DNA of 64,000 nucleotides. It comes from Flavobacteriaceae bacterium. Lineage in GTDB: Bacteria; Bacteroidota; Bacteroidia; Flavobacteriales; Flavobacteriaceae. The notes beneath the pieces were generated by a model that was given only the letters and a program-made list of their open reading frames with translations, did not search any database and had not been told where the DNA came from. The DNA lies in NCBI GenBank assembly GCA_018402385.1, contig JAGYJA010000002.1, forward strand, positions 248,001-312,000. Reading direction: 5' to 3'. The position numbers were made by a program, and so were the translations under genes. Shown piece by piece: positions 1-8,016 of this stretch (positions are counted from its first letter, which is position 1; the number at the start of each line of letters is the position of its first letter).

Positions 1-203
1 ACGGAAAAGAAATTATTAACTTTCAATTTAGCATGATTCTCTATGCTTTTATTTGTATTCCCCTAATTTTAGCACTTGGATTAGGGGTTTTAGGACTATT
101 AATCATTGGGGTTTTATCATTTATTATGCCTATTATAAATGCTATAAATGCATCAAACGGTATTTTTAAAATTTATCCACTTACCATTCGATTTTTATCA
201 TAA
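1..203 (+). CDS. DUF4870 (Tic20-like) small membrane protein, C-terminal part
   Basis: This is the 3' end of a gene cut by the window edge; the reading frame runs from base 3 to the TAA at 201-203. The visible 66 residues contain the family pattern GKEIINFQFS, a long hydrophobic hairpin rich in Leu, Ile and Gly, and the ending YPLTIRFLS. DUF4870 proteins are short, multi-pass inner-membrane proteins of unknown function. The family assignment is from the recognised C-terminal pattern. The start and upstream context cannot be seen. A second, more divergent relative may lie at 48390-48710. Confidence 0.75.
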   Translation, partial: GKEIINFQFSMILYAFICIPLILALGLGVLGLLIIGVLSFIMPIINAINASNGIFKIYPLTIRFLS

Positions 204-205
204 AA

Positions 206-235
206 AAACCGCAATCTCAAAAGAGATTGCGGTTT
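206..235 (-). terminator. Rho-independent terminator between the DUF4870 gene and dnaN
   Basis: A perfect 13-bp stem (AAACCGCAATCTC pairing with GAGATTGCGGTTT) with an AAAA loop. Read on the minus strand it is followed by a run of seven T, so it should terminate dnaN. On the plus strand the following T tract is weak, but the hairpin may also stop the convergent DUF4870 transcript. Confidence 0.85.
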
Positions 236-308
236 AATCATTGTGAGGTTAAAAGTACTAACAATTAAAATTTAAAACATTTACAGTTAGTAATATTTTT
301 AAATTTAA

Positions 309-1427
309 TTAATTATTTAACATTACTGGCATCACAAGCATAATGATGTGCTCACCTTCATCCAGGCCATCAGCAGGAGTTAGAATTCCTGCACGATTGG
401 GTAATGACATTTCTAAAGACACTTCATCGCTGGTTAAATTTGCCAGCATTTCAGTTAAAAAACGGGAATTGAACCCAATTTGCATATCGTCTCCCTGATA
501 ACTACAAGTGAGTCTTTCTTCGGCTTTGTTTGAGTAATCAATGTCTTCCGCTGAAACATTCAATTCAGCACCTGCAATCTTTAAACGTATCTGGTGTGTG
601 GATTTGTTTGAAAAAATAGATACTCTTCGCACAGAGCTTAGGAACTGACTTCTTTCAATATTTAATTTATTGGGATTCTCTTTTGGAATGACTGCTTCAT
701 AATTGGGGTACTTCCCATCTATCAATCGGCAAACCAACTCGATGTTGTCAAATACAAATTTTGCATTGGATTCATTGTACTCTATCAATACATCTTCCTC
801 ACTACCCGCGAGAATTGATTTCATCAAATTCAAGGGTTTTTTGGGCATTATGAACTCAGCGGTTTGAGAAGCTTTTACATCTTCACGAGTATATTTTACT
901 AGTTTGTGAGCATCAGTAGCTACAAAGTTTAAACTCTCAGTTGAAAACTGAAAGAACACACCACTCATTACAGGTCTTAGGTCATCATTTCCACTGGCAA
1001 AAATAGTTTTACTAATAGCGGTGGCAAGTATATCTGCTTGTATGACAGTACTACTGGGGCTGCTTATTTCGATTGCTTTTGGAAACTCAGCTCCATCTGC
1101 ATAGGCAAGTGCATATTTACCGTGATTAGAGCTAATTTCAATCGTGTTGTTATCTTCAACTACAAAAGTCAATGGTTGTTCTGGAAAGGTTTTTAAAATA
1201 TCTAGTAACAATCTGGCAGAAACGGCAATGCTTCCTTTGCTGTCAGATTCAACCTCAAGTTTACCCGAGATGGTAGTTTCTAGGTCTGAAGCAGATACTT
1301 TTAATGAGTCCTTGTCCAATTCAAACAGAAAATTTTCAAGAATGGCAAGGGTATTACTCGTGTTAATGATTCCACCTAAAACCTGAAGCTGTTTTAGTAA
1401 ATAAGAACTGGATACAATAAATTTCAT
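309..1427 (-). CDS. dnaN: DNA polymerase III subunit beta (sliding clamp)
   Basis: The product is the ring-forming processivity clamp that tethers the replicative polymerase to DNA and recruits repair proteins through its hydrophobic pocket. At 372 residues it has the normal length for three successive clamp domains (about 1-120, 125-245 and 250-372). Recognisable patterns include LRPVMSGV at the domain 1/2 boundary region, RRVSIFSN in domain 3, and the C-terminal pocket tail IIMLVMPVML. The ATG start gives the usual N terminus (MKFIVSSSYLLKQL). The gene stands alone here, without dnaA or recF next to it, and ends just before a strong hairpin. Confidence 0.97.
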   Translation of the reverse strand: MKFIVSSSYLLKQLQVLGGIINTSNTLAILENFLFELDKDSLKVSASDLETTISGKLEVESDSKGSIAVSARLLLDILKTFPEQPLTFVVEDNNTIEISSNHGKYALAYADGAEFPKAIEISSPSSTVIQADILATAISKTIFASGNDDLRPVMSGVFFQFSTESLNFVATDAHKLVKYTREDVKASQTAEFIMPKKPLNLMKSILAGSEEDVLIEYNESNAKFVFDNIELVCRLIDGKYPNYEAVIPKENPNKLNIERSQFLSSVRRVSIFSNKSTHQIRLKIAGAELNVSAEDIDYSNKAEERLTCSYQGDDMQIGFNSRFLTEMLANLTSDEVSLEMSLPNRAGILTPADGLDEGEHIIMLVMPVMLNN

Positions 1428-1608
1428 GAGTCTTTAATATTTGTTTAATTTGGTCAGATGTAACATCAAAACAAAGTCATTTTTTTTTGTGTAAAGCTTT
1501 GTCAAGGATGTTTTATTAGTAATAATATATTTTGAGCTGTTAAAATTTCACCTAACTACAAATATATTGCAATATGCTTTAAAGCCGAAACAAACTTATT
1601 AACAAAAA

Positions 1609-3423
1609 TCAAGTGTATTTTTTCTTGCGATACCACCAAAACAGGCCGCCAAAAAGCGAGAGTATTACCAGTGGTAACAATAGATTAAAGGCTTGCCATT
1701 TACTGCGTTGGTGAATTGCTTTTTGCTGGTCAAAAAAAGGAATGGTAATTTCTTTACTTCTTATGTTTATAAGTCCGTTTTCATCGAGAAGGTAATTTAC
1801 TGTGTTTAGAAGAAAATCCTTATTTCCATAGCGCGTATTGGTCCATTTGTCAAACCCAAGTTCAAGAGGTCTGTTGTCTTGAAATTGATTTTTAATAACA
1901 TTTCCATCACTTATAACGACCATTTTTGTTTCAACACCTTCTTCTTTGTAATTTTTATATTCAAAAGGTTTGATACGGTTTTTATATACAGAGGTAAATG
2001 CTCCCTCAAGAAGAACTGCTAGTGGCACTTCACCGGCTGAAAACACGTTCATATCAGGTTTGTTTTGAATGACATCTAGATTGCCCATGATTTCGTTATC
2101 GAGGCTAATTTTGGCTGGCATTCCAACAATTCGGGTAATGGGGGAGGTGGCAAGTAAAACGGTTTTATTTATATCGTTTTCAAGAATGTCAATAGAGCTG
2201 GCAAAATCAAACTTTACAGCCTCAATATTATTCACGATGGGATGATTTTTAGTACTGCTTGACAAAGGACTGTAAAACCAAGGATAGGTGTTAAATTGAC
2301 TGTCAGACTCTGTGCCTGTTGCCAGAACAAGAGGAGCTGCATACAGGTCATTGACCAATTCAGGATTAACTCGAATGCCATAGCGAAAGAAAAAATCTGT
2401 CAAATTTAAAGTGCTGCCAAAAGCAAATGTACTACCTGTATTGAATAAACTATCCATTTCCACAGTGACTTTATCAACTAGCCAAAGACTTTTACCTCCC
2501 TGCATTGTATATTGATCCAACACATATTTTTCGGCATCTGTAAAGGCCTCTGTGGGCTGAGCAGAAATGATAAGGTCATAATTCTGTATCTCTTGAAGGG
2601 CTTTCAATGGATTGACAGCAACAGAGTCTAAGGTGAATTTTGCCGTAAAATAATATTCTTTCAAAGTGGTAATAAAATCTGCAATGTGACGGTCTTGCAA
2701 TTGGCCATTTCCACTAAGAACAGCTACTTTCTTTGATTTTGGTGTGATTAATTTATTAAAACCATCTGCAAAAGCATACTCTAGATTTTGGATGGAATTT
2801 GTGATGCGCTCTTCCGATGTTGCACCTAATTGATTTTTGAGAAGCGGTACCTGAACCATTCGCTCCTCATAACTTAAAATTGCCCAAGGATAAACCAACT
2901 CTTGAGTGAATCGACCCCCGTCCTGCACACTCACTTGTGCAGGCTGAAGGGATTCTTTCAATTCGGTAATCATTCGTCCAAAGTAGTTGTAGTAATTAAC
3001 TTCTTTAATCCATTCTTCTTCTGAGAGTGATTTATTTTCAAATTGAGTTCTTTTAGCTTTAAAATTACGTTCTAAACTCGCTAAATTATCATCTAAACTT
3101 GCTATGTATTCTGCCCCATTAATGAACTCAAATTTGATATTGGAATTTTTTGAGGCAAATTCCTCCAGCAGCTGCCGGGTTTCACTTTGTAATCGTCTAA
3201 ATTCTGCAGGAAAAGTTCCTTCCAATAAAACTTCAACAACCACCGGTTTATCTGCTGGCTCAAGTGTTTGCAGGGCAGCTTCAGAAAGGGTGTACCGGTT
3301 GTCCTGGGTTAAGTCAAAACGATGATAGAATTGGTTACCAATAAAATTGAGTCCAACAACAAGTAGCAACAGCCCCAGTATTTTTTTTGTATTGGAAGTT
3401 TTTTTAGGCATTGTCTTTATCAA
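1609..3423 (-). CDS. gldG: Gliding-motility ABC transporter component GldG
   Basis: GldG is the extracytoplasmic, substrate-binding-like part of the GldAFG ABC transporter, needed for gliding in several Flavobacteriaceae. The 604-residue product has one N-terminal membrane segment (about 12-32), a large periplasmic region of the GldG/ABC-type uncharacterised transport family, and a C-terminal membrane anchor (about 575-597) followed by the basic tail WYRKKKYT. Patterns such as FDLTQDNRYTLS near the start and WLVDKVTVEMDSL in the middle are characteristic. Its first 20 bases overlap the end of gldF, which indicates co-translation. The ATPase gene gldA is not in this window. Confidence 0.93.
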   Translation of the reverse strand: MIKTMPKKTSNTKKILGLLLLVVGLNFIGNQFYHRFDLTQDNRYTLSEAALQTLEPADKPVVVEVLLEGTFPAEFRRLQSETRQLLEEFASKNSNIKFEFINGAEYIASLDDNLASLERNFKAKRTQFENKSLSEEEWIKEVNYYNYFGRMITELKESLQPAQVSVQDGGRFTQELVYPWAILSYEERMVQVPLLKNQLGATSEERITNSIQNLEYAFADGFNKLITPKSKKVAVLSGNGQLQDRHIADFITTLKEYYFTAKFTLDSVAVNPLKALQEIQNYDLIISAQPTEAFTDAEKYVLDQYTMQGGKSLWLVDKVTVEMDSLFNTGSTFAFGSTLNLTDFFFRYGIRVNPELVNDLYAAPLVLATGTESDSQFNTYPWFYSPLSSSTKNHPIVNNIEAVKFDFASSIDILENDINKTVLLATSPITRIVGMPAKISLDNEIMGNLDVIQNKPDMNVFSAGEVPLAVLLEGAFTSVYKNRIKPFEYKNYKEEGVETKMVVISDGNVIKNQFQDNRPLELGFDKWTNTRYGNKDFLLNTVNYLLDENGLINIRSKEITIPFFDQQKAIHQRSKWQAFNLLLPLVILSLFGGLFWWYRKKKYT

Positions 3424-4135
3424 GTTTTATAAAGGTTAAACCTAAAAAGAAGAGTGCAACACTTACAAAATAAATCACATCACGAGTGTCTAAAACACCG
3501 CGAGCAACACTGTCAAAATGAGATTGCATACCAAGATTTGAAACAAAATAATCATAAGAACCAAATAGATTATAGTTGGCAAGACCTTCAAACCCATAAT
3601 ACATAAAGAAGCATAGAAAAACAGCAACTATAAATGCTACAATTTGATTTTCAGAAAGGGTGGATGCAAAAATACCCATAGCTGAATAAGCTAATACCAG
3701 AAAGAAAAGTCCAATATATGAACCAGCTGTACTTCCAAAATCCCAGTTTCCCTGAGGGTTGCCCAGTTCTGAAATGGTATAAACATATAAAAGCGTTGGC
3801 AATAAGGCAAGCAAAATTAAAATCACAGCTCCCAGATATTTGCCTAAAACAATTTCTTTGATAGAAATCGGCTTTGTGAATAATAATTCCAATGTGCCCA
3901 TTCTCTTTTCATCACTAAAACTGCGCATGGTCACCGCCGGTATTAAAAACAGTAATACCCAGGGTGCAAGTTGAAAGAAGGATGTCAATTCTGCAAAACC
4001 CGCATTTAAAATATTAAAAGGCCCTTCAAAAAACCATAAGAACAAACCATTAATTACTAAAAAAACAGCAATCACCAGATAGCCAATCAGGGATCCAAAA
4101 AAGGAATGTATTTCTCTTTTAATTAGTGCAATCAT
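3404..4135 (-). CDS. gldF: Gliding-motility ABC transporter permease GldF
   Basis: GldF is the permease of the GldAFG transporter. The 243-residue product has about six membrane segments and the ABC-2 permease pattern SFSDEKRMGTLELLFTKP on the cytosolic side of the first pair, a hallmark of this family. The gene begins with ATG at 4135 and overlaps gldG by 20 bp, so the two form an operon read leftwards. The divergent neighbour is the rmlC homologue, leaving a 166-bp shared promoter region. In some flavobacteria gldF and gldG are associated with gldA elsewhere in the genome; here the ATPase must be encoded outside the window. Confidence 0.93.
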   Translation of the reverse strand: MIALIKREIHSFFGSLIGYLVIAVFLVINGLFLWFFEGPFNILNAGFAELTSFFQLAPWVLLFLIPAVTMRSFSDEKRMGTLELLFTKPISIKEIVLGKYLGAVILILLALLPTLLYVYTISELGNPQGNWDFGSTAGSYIGLFFLVLAYSAMGIFASTLSENQIVAFIVAVFLCFFMYYGFEGLANYNLFGSYDYFVSNLGMQSHFDSVARGVLDTRDVIYFVSVALFFLGLTFIKLDKDNA

Positions 4136-4277
4136 AAGTTAGTCTATAAACTTTTTGAAGTCAGCAATATTGTGTGAAGTTTTAAAAAACCCAGACATAA
4201 AGCAAAAATAGAAATATCTTTGGATATATTGATTTTAATAAGGAGTTCCTTATTTATTATTTGAGATTAAAAAAAAT

Positions 4278-4285
4278 TATATTTG
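4278..4285 (+). promoter_or_regulatory. Bacteroidota -7 promoter element before rmlC
   Basis: TATATTTG matches the Bacteroidota -7 consensus TAnnTTTG exactly and lies 16 bases before the ATG at 4302. A TTTG at 4260-4263 is only 14 bases upstream, too close for a good -33 box, so the -33 element is weak or absent. Confidence 0.45.
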
Positions 4286-4301
4286 CAGGCAACACATTTC
4301 T

Positions 4302-4862
4302 ATGGAATACCTCAAAACAGCATTTAAAGACCTGATTATTTGTAAACCCAAACTCCTTGGTGATCCCAGAGGTTATTTTTATGAAACCTTCAATGAAGCC
4401 CATTTTGAGCAAAATACAGGTTTGAAAGTGCATTTTGTGCAAGACAATCAGTCAATGTCACAGTATGGAGTGGTGCGAGGATTGCATATGCAAGGGGGTG
4501 CTTTTGCGCAAGCAAAATTGGTGAGATGTATCAAAGGAAAAGTACTCGATGTTGTGGTAGATATGCGAGAAGAGGAGTCCACATTTGGAAAGTCATTTTC
4601 TATTGAACTCTCTGAAGAAAATCACTCACAACTATTTATACCCAGAGGTTTTGCTCACGGTTTTTCGGTATTGAGTGAAACTGCAATTTTCATCTATAAA
4701 TGTGACAACTTTTACAAACGTGATTTTGAAATTGGTGTGGCTTATAATGACCCTCATTTTAAGATAGACTGGCAACTTACTGATAGTGATATGAAGCTAT
4801 CTGAAAAGGACAAAAACAATCCCGCTTTCGCGAAAGCGTTTCAATTACTCAAAGCTTTGTAA
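4302..4862 (+). CDS. rfbC: dTDP-4-dehydrorhamnose 3,5-epimerase
   Basis: This enzyme epimerises C3 and C5 of dTDP-4-keto-6-deoxyglucose, the third step of dTDP-L-rhamnose synthesis. The 186-residue cupin-fold protein has the usual length. The catalytic His is His62 in VVRGLHMQ, followed by the conserved QAKLVRCIKGKVLDVVVD strand and the FIPRGFAHGF pattern. The next gene, 2 bp downstream, encodes the following pathway enzyme, so the two form an operon; the first two enzymes (RmlA, RmlB) are not here. The C-terminal segment AFAKAF is encoded by a 16-bp palindrome (4823-4838). Confidence 0.95.
   Translation: MEYLKTAFKDLIICKPKLLGDPRGYFYETFNEAHFEQNTGLKVHFVQDNQSMSQYGVVRGLHMQGGAFAQAKLVRCIKGKVLDVVVDMREEESTFGKSFSIELSEENHSQLFIPRGFAHGFSVLSETAIFIYKCDNFYKRDFEIGVAYNDPHFKIDWQLTDSDMKLSEKDKNNPAFAKAFQLLKAL
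4823..4838. repeat. Palindrome CGCTTTCGCGAAAGCG
   Basis: A perfect 16-bp palindrome inside the rmlC coding end. Its 14-bp core recurs at 50543-50556, and looser versions (TTTCGCCGAAAG, GGCGAAAGCC) occur at about 12463, 22543 and 23990. It looks like a dispersed, highly iterated palindrome. Confidence 0.6.
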
Positions 4863-4864
4863 TT

Positions 4865-5713
4865 ATGGATTCAAAATCGGTCATTCTGGTAACCGGGGCA
4901 AATGGACAATTGGGACAAGCTTTGAAGAAAAATTCACACACCCAGAATCCTATTATTTACACAGACACTATTTCGTTTGATATCACTGACAAAGCACAGA
5001 TGATTGGTGTTTTTGAAGAAGTAAGACCTACTGTTCTTATTAATACAGCTGCATACACCCAGGTGGATCAAGCTGAAACTGAAACTGAACTTGCTTTTAA
5101 ACTCAATGAGGATGGTGTCAAAAATCTTTCAGAGTTGTGTGTAAAATTCAATTGTGCATTGATTCACATCTCAACAGATTATGTTTTTGATGGAAAACAA
5201 TCATCGCCCTACAAAGAAACTGATACACCAAACCCTGTAACGGTTTATGGAAAAAGTAAAAGAGCCGGCGAACAATCTATTTTTGATAGCGGATTAAAAA
5301 ACTTTGCAATTATTCGCACCTCTTGGTTGTACAGTGAATTTGGGCATAACTTTTATAAAACCATACTTCGGCTAGCTGAAACCAAAACTGAACTCAAAGT
5401 AGTAAATGATCAACGGGGTTGTCCCACCAATGCCAATGAACTGGCAAAAGCTTTATTGGTAGTGGCTTCAAAAATAAGTGCTGAAAATTCAGGGATTTAT
5501 CATTACTGTAATGAAGGTGAAACTACCTGGTATGGATTTGCCAAAGCCATTTTTGAAAATCATAGGCATTCAGTAAAAGTGGAAGCGGTTTCTTCATCAG
5601 AATTTCCAACAGCGGCCAGACGACCTGCTTATAGTGTGCTTGACACTACAAAAATTAAAAAAGTTTTTGATATTGAGATTCCATCCTGGAAAGTGGCTTT
5701 GGAAAAGATGTAA
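4865..5713 (+). CDS. rfbD: dTDP-4-dehydrorhamnose reductase
   Basis: This enzyme reduces dTDP-4-keto-L-rhamnose to dTDP-L-rhamnose with NAD(P)H, the last step of the pathway. The 282-residue SDR protein shows the nucleotide-binding glycine motif VTGANGQLGQAL at the N terminus, the family pattern STDYVFDG, and the catalytic Tyr/Lys pair in VYGKSK. The C-terminal RRPAYSVLDT pattern is typical of RmlD. It starts 2 bp after the epimerase stop codon and ends before a bidirectional terminator. Rhamnose would feed O-antigen or exopolysaccharide synthesis. Confidence 0.95.
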   Translation: MDSKSVILVTGANGQLGQALKKNSHTQNPIIYTDTISFDITDKAQMIGVFEEVRPTVLINTAAYTQVDQAETETELAFKLNEDGVKNLSELCVKFNCALIHISTDYVFDGKQSSPYKETDTPNPVTVYGKSKRAGEQSIFDSGLKNFAIIRTSWLYSEFGHNFYKTILRLAETKTELKVVNDQRGCPTNANELAKALLVVASKISAENSGIYHYCNEGETTWYGFAKAIFENHRHSVKVEAVSSSEFPTAARRPAYSVLDTTKIKKVFDIEIPSWKVALEKM

Positions 5714-5736
5714 ATTCATTTTATAGTGTATAAAAA

Positions 5737-5768
5737 AAATACCTGAAACAGCATGACTTCAGGTATTT
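5737..5768. terminator. Bidirectional terminator between rmlD and the acidic lipoprotein gene
   Basis: An 11-bp stem (AAATACCTGAA with TTCAGGTATTT) lies between two convergent genes. It is preceded by eight A, which read as a T run on the minus strand, and followed by a short T/A tract on the plus strand. Confidence 0.75.
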
Positions 5769-5791
5769 ATAATTACTAAATGAACTGGGGA

Positions 5792-6523
5792 TTAATCATC
5801 TAGTAAGTCGATAGCATCTTTCATTATTTCTTTAATTTGATTTGCTAGCGCATTATTACCATCTTGATCTGTGGGGCTAATTTCGATAATCCCATCGCCG
5901 TTATTATCTGTAGCACCGCTTAAATTAATCACATTTGTATTAAATAAGAAAGTGAGGTCAAAGTTTATGATGAGATTTTCTCCATCATTTTCAATATTGA
6001 TAGGTAGATTTGTGTCTTCAAACTCAATTTCTACATCTTCTTCAAAATTGTGCCAAAATACAAAAGGTGTTCCGTTAATTGTTCCTTCAATTAAAATGGA
6101 ACGTTGAAAGAGTTCATTGTTTGGCTCTTTGTTTCGGGTGATATCAAATTCCAATTCTTCATATTGTCCCACCGGAACGTCAATTGTTGCAATAGGAAAA
6201 ACCAAATTTGGTTCAGAAAGGTCTAAAACAAAAGGCCCTTCAAGTTCAATATCACTAAAATAGTTGCCTCCAATGCCGCCGTCATCATCATCACCAAAAT
6301 CATCATCATTATCAAATTCCAGTTCAAAATCTTCAACATTTACTAAAAATTTAGTTACTTCAATGTCACTAAAAGCTCTGCCGGAAACAAAAGTAGCTTT
6401 AGCTCCCACGAGTGTTGATGCAGTTTCATCAGTTGAATTTGAACTATCATCTTTACTACAGGAAACCAAAACAAAAGTTGAAAGGGCTAAAATAAATAAG
6501 GGTTTAAAAATGATTTTTTTCAT
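5792..6523 (-). CDS. DUF4382-like acidic lipoprotein
   Basis: A predicted surface or periplasmic lipoprotein of unknown function. The ATG at 6523 gives MKKIIFKPLF, a hydrophobic signal and the lipobox-like LVSC at the cysteine acceptor; a longer in-frame start at 6565 would add 14 residues before this signal and is unlikely. The mature part has DUF4382-like beta-rich sequence (SGRAFSDIEVTKFLVNVEDF) and a very acidic loop with a run of Asp (DDDFGDDDDGG) that could bind divalent metal. It is convergent with rmlD and upstream of nothing on its own strand. The family match is by overall pattern and is moderate. Confidence 0.7.
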   Translation of the reverse strand: MKKIIFKPLFILALSTFVLVSCSKDDSSNSTDETASTLVGAKATFVSGRAFSDIEVTKFLVNVEDFELEFDNDDDFGDDDDGGIGGNYFSDIELEGPFVLDLSEPNLVFPIATIDVPVGQYEELEFDITRNKEPNNELFQRSILIEGTINGTPFVFWHNFEEDVEIEFEDTNLPINIENDGENLIINFDLTFLFNTNVINLSGATDNNGDGIIEISPTDQDGNNALANQIKEIMKDAIDLLDD

Positions 6524-6581
6524 AGTAAAAAGTTTTTGTTTACAAGTAGAACAGTTCAAAAACAATTTACCCTACCCTTTT

Positions 6582-7409
6582 TTATTCATGAAGTACTAAA
6601 AAAGGTATTTTTTTTTGATAGTTAATTTGACTTTTTTCGGGGTTAAAAAAGAGTTGTTGAAAAAAATGTATGTTTTTTGCAACCATCGCAAGGAGTTTAA
6701 TTTGATGCTTTTCAACACATTTTTGTATGGCTTCATTCATATTTTGATGTGTTATCGAGTGAAATTGATGCTTTGAATCAGAAAAATAATCAGAAAGTAG
6801 TTCTTTATTTTGCTGCATCTCGTCAAGTACTTTTTCATTGGATTTGGTTACATGGACAATATGTAATTTTGCATTGAATAATCCTAAAATTGTGGAAATT
6901 GGGTTGAGTAATTTAGGACCAAAAAAGATGCTGTAATCTGTGGGTAAAGCCACTTGATCAACTAAGGTGAATTCAGCATTTTCGGGAATAACAAGTAGGT
7001 TGCATTTTACCTTGTTGAGAACATCAGTTGTGTTTGAGCCCACATTCTTTTTTTTAAGCATATTTGCGCCTTGAGTGCCCATCACAATCAAATCAAGATG
7101 TTTGTCTTGAGCTTCATTTCTTATCGCATCTACAATAACACCATTTGCTACAATAGCATAAAAACGGTGATTTTGTTTTAAATCTTGTTCTTCAATTTTT
7201 TGAATAAGTTGATTGAGTTTGTTTTTGTACTCTTTGTCTTGTTTTGATTGCAGTTGTCTTCTAGGAGTGTTAACTCCTTTAATTTCAGTAAGTTCATACA
7301 CATGAAGTAAATAAAAGGTACAACTACAGTTTTTAAAAAACTGAAGTGCATACTTAATAGCATTCCATGAATTTTCAGAAAAATCTGTTGGAATTAAAAT
7401 GTTTGTCAT
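6582..7409 (-). CDS. Tandem-domain universal stress protein
   Basis: A cytoplasmic universal stress (UspA-superfamily) protein with two Usp folds, about residues 1-140 and 145-275. The first half starts with the family strand ILIPTDFSENSWNAIKYAL and carries a complete ATP-binding signature G-x2-G-x9-G-S (GTQGANMLKKKNVGS), so it is of the nucleotide-binding type. The second half is more degenerate and lacks this signature. Such proteins are induced by stress and growth arrest; the exact role is not predictable. It is a single gene, with its own 306-bp upstream spacer. Confidence 0.85.
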   Translation of the reverse strand: MTNILIPTDFSENSWNAIKYALQFFKNCSCTFYLLHVYELTEIKGVNTPRRQLQSKQDKEYKNKLNQLIQKIEEQDLKQNHRFYAIVANGVIVDAIRNEAQDKHLDLIVMGTQGANMLKKKNVGSNTTDVLNKVKCNLLVIPENAEFTLVDQVALPTDYSIFFGPKLLNPISTILGLFNAKLHIVHVTKSNEKVLDEMQQNKELLSDYFSDSKHQFHSITHQNMNEAIQKCVEKHQIKLLAMVAKNIHFFQQLFFNPEKSQINYQKKIPFLVLHE

Positions 7410-7716
7410 TTTCTACCCGATGTTTAAGGGCAAAAATAACTTGAAAGAAGTGTGCAAGAAATGACAAATATCATAAACACAAAACAGGCTTCTTTGTTAA
7501 CAATTTTTAGGCTTTGGATTTCTGCTTTCTTTTTGTTTTTAAGTACCTTTGGAAATTGATTGATAAAGGGAAACTTAAGACACATTAAAACTAGAATTTG
7601 TGAATCTGTCTCGTTTTGAATAGCTAGTAAATAAACTAATCTGTTATAAATCTTAGTGCAAATATCATTAATAGTTTCGACTTAAAAATCCTAAAATAAA
7701 TGTACGATAAGTATCT
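7410..7716. other. Intergenic spacer between divergent usp and mutL-operon genes
   Basis: This 307-bp stretch must hold two divergent promoters, but I see no good TAnnTTTG element. It includes a 32-codon ATG ORF (7461-7559, plus strand) with one hydrophobic stretch (LWISAFFLFL) and no recognised relatives; it is too short to support as a gene. No RNA gene or strong hairpin is seen. Confidence 0.4.
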
Positions 7717-8016
7717 ATGGTAAAGTTTACACTCATAAAAAAATTAAAAACGAACAACCGTTTTAATTATACCCCTCGTTATTACAAAGGAAAAGACGAA
7801 GCAAACCCCAGCGATTTTCCAACCAAATTAGACATGTACTCTGAAACCTATAACAAGAATGACTATGGTGGAAACTGGAAACAAGCGCGAATTGCAAACC
7901 GTAAAACCCATAATATTGAAATTAATAAAACCATTCTTATAATAGTGATCATCCTACTATTAATTTTCTTGTTCATCATCGATTTTGACCTTTCTATTTT
8001 TAAGAAGCCTTTATAA
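7717..8016 (+). CDS. Small membrane protein upstream of mutL
   Basis: A 99-residue protein with a soluble N-terminal half (YTPRYYKGKDEANPSDF, then a charged stretch) and one C-terminal membrane segment (about 70-91, rich in Ile and Leu). Relatives sit directly before mutL in many Flavobacteriaceae and, as I recall, are often named riboflavin synthase subunit beta in databases. Nothing in this sequence supports that enzyme: it is far too short and carries a transmembrane helix. The stop codon is directly followed by the mutL ATG, so it is co-transcribed with mutL. Function unknown. Confidence 0.8.
   Translation: MVKFTLIKKLKTNNRFNYTPRYYKGKDEANPSDFPTKLDMYSETYNKNDYGGNWKQARIANRKTHNIEINKTILIIVIILLLIFLFIIDFDLSIFKKPL

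Noticed and set aside
7461-7559. A 32-codon hydrophobic ORF in the usp-mutL spacer
   Set aside because: No supporting signal; ORFs of this size are expected by chance in A+T-rich spacers.
7717-8016. Riboflavin synthase subunit beta
   Set aside because: That name is attached to relatives, but the protein is 99 residues with a membrane helix and no lumazine synthase pattern.
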